Positions 1 to 8,689 of a stretch of 64,000 nucleotides of DNA are shown here, one piece after another. The DNA is from Tilletia caries (Eukaryota > Basidiomycota > Exobasidiomycetes > Tilletiales > Tilletiaceae): assembly GCA_032718865.1 (NCBI GenBank), contig JALUTQ010000005.1:1178001-1242000 (forward strand). Direction: 5' to 3'. Under the pieces are notes generated by a model. The model did not search any database, was not told the DNA's origin, and saw only the letters and a program-made list of their open reading frames with translations. Numbering within the stretch: the first letter of the stretch is position 1; the number at the start of each line of letters is the position of its first letter. The translations under genes were made by a program, and so were the position numbers.

Positions 1-288
1 CATTGAAAAAATGGACAGGAGAAGATATTGAACGGTCAGAGTCACGGCAGAGTTGAGGAATGGGGAGAGTTAGTGATCTTTGAAAGGCAGCTGACTGTCA
101 GAATCAGCACCAATCGCGCGCAAACGGCATCCAGAGCGACTTCATAGCTACCTAAACGACTCAGGCTTGGCTTTACCTTGTATGACTATGTGTGTTTTTG
201 GATGCCATCCAGGTAAGGGCAGGGAAAGGCATGGCTGCGAGGAGTCTATATCAGCTGCTACGGAAGATGGCTGTCCGCTGTCTTGAAA
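1..288. other. Left flank, no gene seen
   Basis: This stretch lies outside the left terminal inverted repeat of the transposon that starts at 289. I see no reading frame with recognisable protein features, no tRNA-like segment and no obvious repeat. It is probably intergenic or part of an older insertion. Confidence 0.4.
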
Positions 289-306
289 AGGACAGATTCA
301 TCAGGG
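289..306 (+). repeat. Left terminal inverted repeat of the Tnp2 transposon
   Basis: The sequence AGGACAGATTCATCAGGG pairs with the reverse complement of 8562-8579 (AGGACAGAATCATCAGGG) at 17 of 18 positions. Similarity continues into a T-run, with a one-base gap. Confidence 0.85.
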
Positions 307-319
307 TTTTGTTAGTGTG

Positions 320-422
320 TCGCACACCCCAGTGCGAGCCCTGTGCGGTGCTGGATCACACGAAGTCCGTGCGAGGCTGTGCGTTGCAGTACCTCGCACA
401 GGGGTCGCACACCGGTGTGCGA
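320..422. repeat. Left subterminal TCGCAC/GTGCGA motif array
   Basis: At least six exact copies of TCGCAC or its complement GTGCGA, plus degenerate ones, lie within about 100 bp just inside the left inverted repeat. Both orientations occur, often as close inverted pairs. In CACTA-type elements such subterminal motifs are bound by element-encoded proteins; that role is inferred here. Confidence 0.75.
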
Positions 423-2263
423 CGTCCCAGCCGCCGGGCTCGCCCAGGCCTCGCCCATACCTTTAATGCCAGTCAGCCAGGCCACGCAGTTGCCATTCAC
501 TCATAGTATGTAAACATTTCAATGTAATACGATTGCGTTGGCCGAAGCCAGGTTAAAGAGATATAGCGATTGCTGCGCCGTGTGTGGTACGCGAGCGTGG
601 TGCAATAGAGGGGAGCATGGGTGGATCAATTGATGGATGAAGGCAATGAAAGTGTAAGCTAAGCAGACTTGATCCTGAAGGGTGATCGAATACTGAGAGA
701 CAGAAGGGTTAGGACACAGAAGAAGAATCGGGAAGCTGAGAGCAGTGAGAGCTGGTGTCTGGGTCCGGGGATCGGAAGGGTGGAGTGTTCAGCGGTGCAC
801 AAGCAAGCGGCAAGTACGTGGGATGGAAAACTGTGCAAGTTGTGTCAGTACTCGATTCCAGACCGGCTCGCTGTGGCCTGTGCGGCTCAAGAAAGGAGGC
901 GGGCGACAGGAGCAAAGGGAAATTACTGCGCTTCGATAAGAAAAAATGGAAAAGAATGAGCAGGCACAGTGAGCGTGGGTTCTTCTTCAGAGGGAGGATG
1001 ATATCAAGCAGGGGTTAGGACGTCGACAGTACCAGGTTAGAAGCATGTGAGCTCCGCAGCAGCTGATGAATTCTGCGCAGAAACGGGAAGGTTGTTAGCG
1101 TTCAGCAAGAAAGCCTGTGGGAGGATTACGATGATTGGGAGCACGACGTGTGCGGGTTAGGGATAAAATGATTGGGAAAGATCGGTCAACATGTTCCTTA
1201 GAGTCAATGTCAGCAGTCGCCAGTCACTCTTCGTCAGTCGTCGTGCAGTGAGTGGCCATTCACCGTTGCAGAAGGGTTATCGCGTATCCTGCGCTGCGCA
1301 GGGAAGCCAAGAAAGCAGAGAAAAACCGTCAGAATAATCAGCATAGCGTGCGGACGGTTTAGGAGCGAGTGGACGCGCTTCACCAATACACGCCCCCGAG
1401 TAAGCTCAGAAGGAGGGGAAGCTAAGTTGAACAGAAACAAATGGTTAGTGGAGCATTCGGTGTGTATTCAGTGGCGAGTGCTCAGTGCGGTGTGAAAGAC
1501 GCAGGGAGCATGAGGCGTGCACTCACGAATCGCAATGAGTGTGGAAGAGGCATATAGACCGCGCGGAAGTAACCTGTGGACGCGAGTGTGTGGAAGGCGG
1601 CGATGCACGAAGCAGAAGATTGAGGTCTGGGGAGCTTAACAAGCTGCAATTGGAGATAAAACGTTGAAGCAATGTCAGGGCAAACTCTGATCAACAGGTT
1701 AAAGCTTCATTCATCAGTGATCAGTTGGTCAGTTATCAGTGAGTAGGCAACGTCAGTAGACAACGAAGGAGATGTGAGAAAAACCTCTTTGACCTCCCTG
1801 CCTACTGGGGCTGCTCGTTCCACGCGCATCAAAGTGGCTGCCACCGCTGACGGTGTAAGAATCTGGCGAAAGGTTCGCTCTTGGCTGTGGGTTAAGAGGC
1901 AGAGAGGTTCGACATTGCACTGAGAGAGAGAGAGAGATCATCCGAGTTCAGTCCGGATCGTAAGTAACCACCGCGATATACATAGATGGCACAACTCACT
2001 CACAAGGTTGAGATCAGCCATCGAGTCATCACTCATCGAGGGGCATGGGGCGAGAGTGAGACCTTCGAGGAGTGAGACCTTCGATGTCGATCCGGCCGAT
2101 CTGAGACAGGGGTACATGTTGGCTGCAGCTGCTGAGAAAGGAAAGAGAGGCATCATGATGGAAGTCTCGACAAATAAAAGGCTCGCTCGACTCCGTAAGT
2201 CTCCTCAGCACTCACTCACCACTATCCTCATCCGACTGCGGTCGCTAATCCACACAACCGCAA
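423..2263. other. Transposon interior, non-coding
   Basis: About 1.8 kb between the left subterminal array and the plus-strand ORF. Only short, unconvincing reading frames occur. A short GA-rich run is present at 1921-1937. The last 250 bp may hold the leader of the plus-strand gene, since a frame is open from 2008, but I cannot fix a start or an intron there. Confidence 0.5.
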
Positions 2264-4606
2264 ATGAGTCAACCTGTCCGCGCACGAAGGATCGGTGCGC
2301 GTGTCGGCCAGGCTACCGCCGATGCCGGAACGAGCGCAGTCGCGTCGAGCGCAGCTGCTGCCGTGTCTGCTGCTATAGCCACTGGAGGTGCTGCTGCTCC
2401 TGCCGCCGCTGTCGCTCCTGCCACTGCCACCGCCGCCACCGCCGCCACTGCCACCGCTGCCGCTGCCGCCGCCACTGCTCGCGCTCCTACCGCTGCTGTC
2501 CCTCGTGCTCGAGGTGCTGCCGCCTCTGCCGCTGTCGCTCGGGCTCATGGAGCTGCTGCTGCTCCTGCCGCCGCTGTCGCTCCTGCCACTGCCACCGCCG
2601 CCACTGCCACCGCTGCCGCTGCCACCGCTGCCGCTGCTCCTGCTACCGCTGCCGCTGCTCCTGCCGCTGCCGCTCGCACTCCTGCTACCACCGCCGCCCT
2701 CGCTCGTGCTCGTGCTCGTGCTCCTGCTCTCGCCGCCGCACGCGCAGCTGCTGCTGCTGCTGCCGCCGCCACCCGTGGTGCTCCTTCTGCTGCTGCAGCC
2801 GCTGCCGCTGCTCGTGGCACTACTGCTGCTGCTTCTGCTGCTGCGGCCGCTGCCGCCGGTCGTGGGTCTGCTACTGCAGCTGCTGCTGGGTCTGCTGCGG
2901 CCCCTCCTGCTACCATCACTGCAGCACGCGCAACCGCAGCCGCCGCCGCTCGATCCACTGTCTCGGCCGCTATCGCGCGTGCTAGTGGAGGGGCAGGTGC
3001 AGGAGCAAGTGGTCGTCTCCACGAGGGCTCAGCGACGCAAAAACAGCTCGAGGACGCCTTGATGGAGAATGTCCTCAAGAGGCTGGAAGATCACGAGAAG
3101 AAGGTTGCAAAAGAATGGGATCAGCACATCGATCAAAGGCTCGAATCGTATCATGCAGCTGCCAACTCTTTCAGCGACGCTCACCAGCTGGTGGACATCC
3201 TGGATGTGAATCCCAGTCGTTCTGAAGGGGACAAGGTGGTCATCGTCTTTAACAGCATTCAACTCGACGAGATGAAGACGATGGTGCGGTCATTGAGGAC
3301 TCACCAGAGGCACCAAGAGCTCCTTGAGCAAGGTGTCCGTGATATGCGCGCTCAACTGTCAGAGCTGCAGAGGCTGCAGGCGCGGGTTGTGATTCTGGAG
3401 AGAAAGGTGGATGAACAAGATGGTCAGCACTCCGAACACCCCTCGCCGCAGAGGTCTCGCCGTCGCAACGAATCGGACTCTACGGCAGAGCCGCCTCCCA
3501 AGCGCGCCCGGACGAAGCCTGGTCGGCCCGATGCCAAAATCCAGGACGCTTTCCTTGAGCTACTGCGTGCTGGATTCGGCATCGATAGCAACGAGGGATG
3601 GCCCCACCATCCAACCGTTTCTAGAGACTCACCAGACTGGCCGCGGCATATCCCCATCGCCAACGCTGCAGTCGCAGCCGCAGAAGAGGGTGAGCTGGTC
3701 GGAGAGCCGATGGATCGGTTGGACTGGATGGAAGGGAGACTTGACGATCGTTAGTTTAAAGCCATCCTGTCCAAGCATACGCGGACTATCATGGAGAAGG
3801 CAGACGAGTTCGACTTGCCTGATGAAGAGAATGTTCGCACGCAAAAGTATATCTATGCCGCGTGTCATCGATCGCTAGAATGGTTGAAACGCACCTGTCG
3901 ACAGAAGCGAGAGGTGGGGGCTGCCGCCATGAAGGAGAAGAAGGACGCGAAGGACCAAACCGACCGCCGGACCAAACGTCGCAAAGCGCGACAAGAATCC
4001 CGCCACAAGGTTGCTAGGGGCGGCTCAGATAGGATCAGCGGTGCGATGGCCGATATGGTTGTCCTTCCATGCATTGAGGCGGACGAGTCTGGGATGGAGG
4101 AGGGTCTGGACGATGTCAGCGATGACGATCTTGGCTTGGACGACATTGCGCCGGGAAACCGAACCAAGACGCTTCGGCCTATCATCCCCGAATGGTGGTC
4201 AAAAGAAAACAAGGACCTTCAGCACAAACTCGCGCGTCGTGCTCCAGCTTCGAACATCAAGTGTAGAGTCTTAGAGGCTACTCACCTGACTTTGCATCAA
4301 GACCCACTGCCAGCGGAGGTACCGCGAATCGCCGTCAGCTCCACCTTTGCCGAACGGTATCCGCATCTTGTTCTGGACGTGAAGGAAAACTCACCTCCGT
4401 TTAAACCAGAGCGGGGAGCGGTGGCGGAGAGCGCAGGGAGTTGGGGTTCGCCCATTGCCGACTTGGTGCTTCTCGGAGAAGCAAACAGCGGGACTGGAGG
4501 TGGCGGAGAAGATGAGCTGGGTGGAGGAGGAGCTGAAGAGGACAGCGATGAAGTCGAGGTCGATGATGAAGACGAGGATGACGATGATGGTATGGATATG
4601 AGCTGA
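2264..4606 (+). pseudogene. Transposon second ORF, alanine-rich accessory protein, interrupted by an in-frame TAG
   Basis: The frame begins at ATG 2264, is open to a TAG at 3752-3754, and continues in the same frame to a TGA ending at 4606, 781 codons in all. Residues 20-245 are almost pure Ala with Thr and Arg, encoded by GCN-rich triplet repeats. A polar, coiled-coil-like segment follows (about 245-390), then a basic KRAR-type patch. Next comes a block with HHPTVSRDSPDWPRHIP, which resembles, from memory, the second protein of fungal Tnp2 elements. The part after the stop continues plausibly (FKAILSKHTRTIMEK) and ends in an acidic Asp/Glu-rich tail. TAG could derive from CAG by one C-to-T change. 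The gene is divergent from the transposase, as expected for such elements. Read-through or an unrecognised intron cannot be excluded. Confidence 0.7.
2330..2960 (+). repeat. GCN triplet-repeat tract with an internal duplication of about 170 bp
   Basis: Imperfect GCT/GCC/GCA triplets keep several frames open on both strands: poly-Ala, poly-Leu/Pro and Cys/Arg-rich on plus; poly-Ser/Gly and poly-Ala on minus. A block starting near 2388 is repeated starting near 2559, showing a local duplication. The Ala frame is preferred because it continues into the non-repetitive downstream protein. Confidence 0.8.
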
Positions 4607-4694
4607 AGTCGTGGGCGGTGGAGTTCCTAGGGTGCTGAAGTGGGAGAGGGATGTAGGGTGTGGATTTGTGGTCAGCTGATGCCTGATGAACGTC

Positions 4695-7600
4695 TCATGG
4701 TTGTGTGCTTGTTCGAGCAACGACTGAAAGCAAGACGTACCTGATCGTTGGTCTTCGCCTGGCGACACTCCAGCGAGGTTGTCCATGAAGACAATGGCTG
4801 CGTCGGAAACGAGTTGGTGTGCCGGAAGAAGCTCGGAAGTCTGCCAGCTGTCTGAGACGGTCCAGAAAACTCGTAGGATATCGGCATAAGATGCAGCAAA
4901 GATGGCGTCGAACGTGGGTACTGATTGTCGGACTGCGCGACGACCGAGAAGGAAAAACGCTGGTATGGGTTTGTTCTGGTGTATGAAGCTCATGAGTGAG
5001 AACATTCTGGATGTGGAAGAGATCCAGGCTGCCGTCCGGGGCGTCCACGACCGCGTATGTACGGCTGGTGCTGGCGTTCTTTCGCACGCCAATGCCACCG
5101 AAGATGAGGTGGCCAAAAGTAAGAGTCGCATGTTGCCTCATGCGTCGCATGATCTTGATCCCGTCGGACCGGCTGGACCAGATGGGAAGGAGGCAGAGAG
5201 TGGTATGAGAAAACGCACGGTGAAGGTGATTGCAAAGCTGCTGGTAAATTTCGGAGGGGGGGTCGTACGCATCACCGGCCGACAACAATACCTCGACGAT
5301 ACCAATGGTTGAGAGAAGAGACTGAGACGTGAGCTGATCGAGGACGGGACGCTTGATAGGAGGCATGCGCCTGCTGATAGAGGCTTCAAGCTGGATCTCC
5401 TCGCGGGCGAGCTGATATTCAAATCGACCGTTGGTGATGAATGCGGTCGTGTACGTTGTCTCGATCTCGCCATTTCGGTGACGATTTGTGGAGGTTCGAC
5501 CAAGCTGACCATTCATCCTCTCAAAATGATAGGCTGAGAAGTGGTAGCAGGGTCCAAAGCGCCGAATGTGTTCGGGCAGATGGGAGGCAAGGTGTAGGTT
5601 GTAGATGATCGCTCGGGCTCCAAAAAGATCGGCAGTTGTGCGACCATAGTCGCGGAGGATGGCATCCAGCTTGTCGATCTCGTTGGGCAGAATCGCCCTT
5701 CGCGCGGCCAACGTTGTGACAGCCGCCAGCTGGACCACATTGCGCCACACCATCCTCGCGTTCATCGGCGTGGTGTGTCGCAGTGTCTTGCGGGGCTTTT
5801 TGATCTTTGCTGGTGGTGGTTCTGGTAGCAATGCGGCTCCTTGCTGCCGTCGCTGAGCAACGGGCTGAGGTGCGACACCTGCAGTTTTGTCCACCGACGT
5901 CACCACGTGCTCTAAATCACCATTCGTCGTGAGGATTGGCCGCCATGCCACAAAAAGGAGGAGAGGAAGCAATCTTCGCCCTAACGTCGACCAATGTGCC
6001 GCAGTTGCAGACCCGCCACCTGGATCGCCAAGCCGTCGATCAGGGGCTTGCTCGGAATGGGGAACACGACAAGTCCCCAGCCCATGTTGAACAATCCTCA
6101 GGTGCTCGGCCGTGATAACCTCCCCTTGAATGAGAACGCGATGGAAGAGTCGTTTGACGAGCCCCAGCTCGAGGCAGTGCATGAAATCCACGGGCGCTCT
6201 CGAGACCGATTGCCAGTAGGGCAGCTGGAGGAGTGGACTGTCTCGTGCGCCTGTGTTTCGTTCGTGATATTCGCGCTGCTCCTTGTTCGTGAATGGCTGC
6301 TTGAACCGCTCCGCGTCTGATCGATGCTGGTGAGGGTCGCGCGTCTCGATGGTGCGGTCGAAGGCCAACACTTTTTGATTCGAAATCGACGGTACAAAAG
6401 CCACAGAATTCGCCCTTTCGCACGCTGTGAGACGGAAACCCGCAAATCTTGTTCCGTCCAACCGTGTCCCCACAATAGAATGCTACACGGAGCCGCACGA
6501 GGCGCCCCTTTGGTGCCGAATGGGTGCGAATGATCACGCCTTTGTCCAGCTGAGCAAGCTCGTCGAGCATGGGCTTCAGATACTCGCCGACTCGCGTAGC
6601 CTTCGGTTCGCTAGGTCCGGGAGTACAACCTGCGATGTATGTGGATGAGACACTGTATCGGAGACGAGGTGGAAGGTTCAGCACACACATCATCACAGCA
6701 CCAGTGGAGTGCCACGACGTGTACTGGCTTCGGAAAGGAGAGAACCAGTCAATTCCCAAGGAGGTGAGGATAGAGAGGCTGTGATCGGTGAAAGGTAGAC
6801 CCCGCGAGTCGATCTCCGAGCTCCAGGCGGAACCATCGTATATGTCTCGCATGGAAGAGACAGGGTCTCGATCCCTCCACTCCCCAAGCGCAGTTTCGAT
6901 CCCTGGCTGTTGAAGCAGTCAAGTTAACCATTCGATGAGAGACTGGTACGAGAACGTGACGAGGGGTTTGCCGGGTCGCTCGTATAGGGGCGTCTGGCAC
7001 GAGACGCAGCTGTCCGATCCACCAGTCCGTCGCGCTAGCCGTTCGCACTCAGGACATACTGCATGGTGCTGGAGCTGAGGAAGAATGCCCAAATGGCGAC
7101 GGACTGTGTCAATCTGCAGTGGGACTGGGGAAGTGTCAGGATCGAGCAAAGGCTGAATGGTGGATGAGAAAAATGTTAGAAGTAAGCCGGCCGGCTCCCT
7201 TCCAAGGCCAAAATAGACACAAAGGGCGGTCACCAACACCATACACTTTCGAGCAAGGGCACTATATGCGCGCTGCTCAGCAAGGAGAGGGGGAGAGGTG
7301 AGGGACGCGGGCGCCCTTCTGTTTGTGTCAATCGATGTTGCTGGTGGTTGTTGCTGCTCAGGATTATCGATGTCATCGAGGACGGAGAAAATAGCGCGGT
7401 CGGGATCTAGAACCGGATCTGCTTCCACACCGTCGCCAAACTCTGAGTCAGTATCATCGTCAGTACTGTCTCCACTGTCTAGGGAGAAGTCAGGACTGAA
7501 CCTAGCTGCAGCGTCTGCAGGAAATGAATCGAACTCCAATCCTGGGCCGAGGTCCAAATCTGGGGAACCTGCCTCGTCAGAGGCTGCGTCATGAGGGCCA

Positions 7601-7930
7601 AGACTGTTGAGAGATCGCTGGTGGTCCTCGTCGGTGACTGCATGAGACGGCTGGGAGGTGGATGCGGAAGTTGACGACTGAAGCTGATCAGAACCGCCAA
7701 GAAGGAATTGACCGTCTGCGTTGTGCCTCTCCTGTTGCGCTTTGTGATAGAAGTATGTGCGCTCGGAAACTTGACGAAGCTGCTGAGCAGAGGAGCCGCA
7801 GCCGTTTACGCTGCATCCGCACCACCACTTCCCAGAGGCTCGATCTTTTCCAGCCTTGCGCGGCGGCCCCGCGCGATGGGGGGCATGAGGGAGCGCTGCT
7901 GAGTGCTGCTGGTCATCATAAACGGATAAA
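4695..7930 (-). pseudogene. Tnp2-type (CACTA-like) transposase, disrupted
   Basis: The product would cut and join the element ends. From the N-terminus the pieces are: a Cys-rich start near 7830 (KWWCGCSVNGCG), an acidic region, and a zinc-ribbon-like CPECERLA...CVSCQTPLY near 7000. The core follows (MRDIYDGSAW; IDWFSPF; KICGFPSHSV). Then come DFMHCLELGLVKRLFH, SATAAHWSTLGRRLLPLL and NLHLASHLPEHIRRFGPCYH, and finally SAYHFERMNGQLGR, all hallmarks of Tnp2 family transposases. Damage: an in-frame TGA at 6919-6921 follows LIEWLT, with the frame continuing LLQQPGIE; a frame change lies near 6370 at an A-run; another lies near 4970, before PIPAFFLLGRR. Some frame changes could hide short introns, but no GT...AG pair fits at 6370. 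The start codon is not certain. Confidence 0.75.
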
Positions 7931-8310
7931 TATCAGATTTTGTCAGAGCAAGAAGTGAGAGTACAGACAGCAGATGACACAGAGCGACTGGGAGAGCAGC
8001 CACAGAGCGTCCCCCTACGCCCTACCGGGAAGAGGGAGACGACTGACGAGTGACGACCTGATATCATCGAACTTTAGCCGCAACGCCCGCGTCACTCACC
8101 GATGGCAGCCGTGGGGTGTGTAGAAGCTCTGTAGGCCTAGAGAAAGCAGATGAGCAGGAGTGAACAAGCAGCACGGAGGATGTGACAGGCTAGCCCGCTG
8201 AGCGCAGAACCGCTCTCTCTCACGGCTGCCGAGCTGATCTCCCATCAATGATCACGTGACCTGCATCGTGCCGTGCGGAACTCTGAAAATTCACCAAGGT
8301 TTTTGCCTCG

Positions 8311-8548
8311 TCGCACAGGTCAGTGCGAGGCCAGGGCGACGTCAGTTCAGAACCCTCAGTCGCGCGGGTCGGCGCGAGGCCTGCGCGGGTCGCGGTGCGC
8401 ACGGGTTGTTCGTGCGAGCTCAGTATGGGCGACATAGCGTCGCTCAGACTCTCGGTGCGACCCTCAGTGTGAGACCTGGTCGCACATATGTCGCACGCGA
8501 GACCCTGTGCGATTGATCCTCACACGGGTCTCGCACTGACCTGTGCGA
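8311..8548. repeat. Right subterminal TCGCAC/GTGCGA motif array
   Basis: At least nine exact TCGCAC/GTGCGA copies and several near-copies fill about 240 bp ending 13 bp before the right inverted repeat. The motif matches the left array. Its presence at both ends supports one element spanning 289-8579. The many CpG sites would be natural methylation targets (inference). Confidence 0.75.
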
Positions 8549-8561
8549 GAACAGCTAAAAT

Positions 8562-8579
8562 CCCTGATGATTCTGTCCT
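8562..8579 (-). repeat. Right terminal inverted repeat of the Tnp2 transposon
   Basis: This is the inverted partner of 289-306 with a single mismatch. The bases outside (GTGTCC on the right, TTGAAA on the left) do not match, so a target-site duplication is either lost or not recognisable. Confidence 0.85.
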
Positions 8580-8689
8580 GTGTCCAGCCAGATCCTGGTT
8601 GGTTTTTTAATACGGTTCCTGGCCCGTTCCACGACCAAAATACGAGCGGCTACTGCCCCGAGAGAACAAAGGGAATGCCTCAGACAAAG

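Larger units (their letters stand above)
289..8579. mobile_element. Decayed CACTA/EnSpm-like (Tnp2) DNA transposon, about 8.3 kb
   Basis: Seen: an 18-bp terminal inverted repeat with one mismatch (AGGACAGWTCATCAGGG-like core) at 289-306 and, inverted, at 8562-8579. Just inside each end is a cluster of TCGCAC/GTGCGA motifs. Between them lie two divergent broken genes: a Tnp2-type transposase on the minus strand and an alanine-rich accessory ORF on the plus strand. Known: CACTA/EnSpm elements pair a Tnp2-type transposase with subterminal motif arrays and a second protein. Inferred: this is an inactive relic, because both ORFs carry stops or frame breaks. The ends do not read CACTA, and I see no clear target-site duplication, so the superfamily call rests on the protein. 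The next sequence to the right is the tandem duplication starting near 8690. Confidence 0.85.

Noticed and set aside
320..422. Short regularly recurring GTGCGA motifs resembling a CRISPR-like or satellite array
   Set aside because: Spacing is irregular, both orientations occur, and the motif is only 6-7 bp. It mirrors the array at the other end of the transposon, so subterminal repeats explain it better.
2008..2985. A 325-codon plus frame rich in Cys and Arg
   Set aside because: It is an alternative frame of the GCN triplet repeat. The Ala frame continues into the unique downstream protein, so this frame is a shadow.
2228..3078. Long minus-strand frames of poly-Ser/Gly and poly-Ala
   Set aside because: Open only because of the triplet repeat; no domain and no continuation outside the repeat.
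3752..3754. Stop-codon recoding between the two halves of the transposon accessory ORF
   Set aside because: No read-through context or RNA structure is evident, and the partner transposase is also broken, so decay is simpler.
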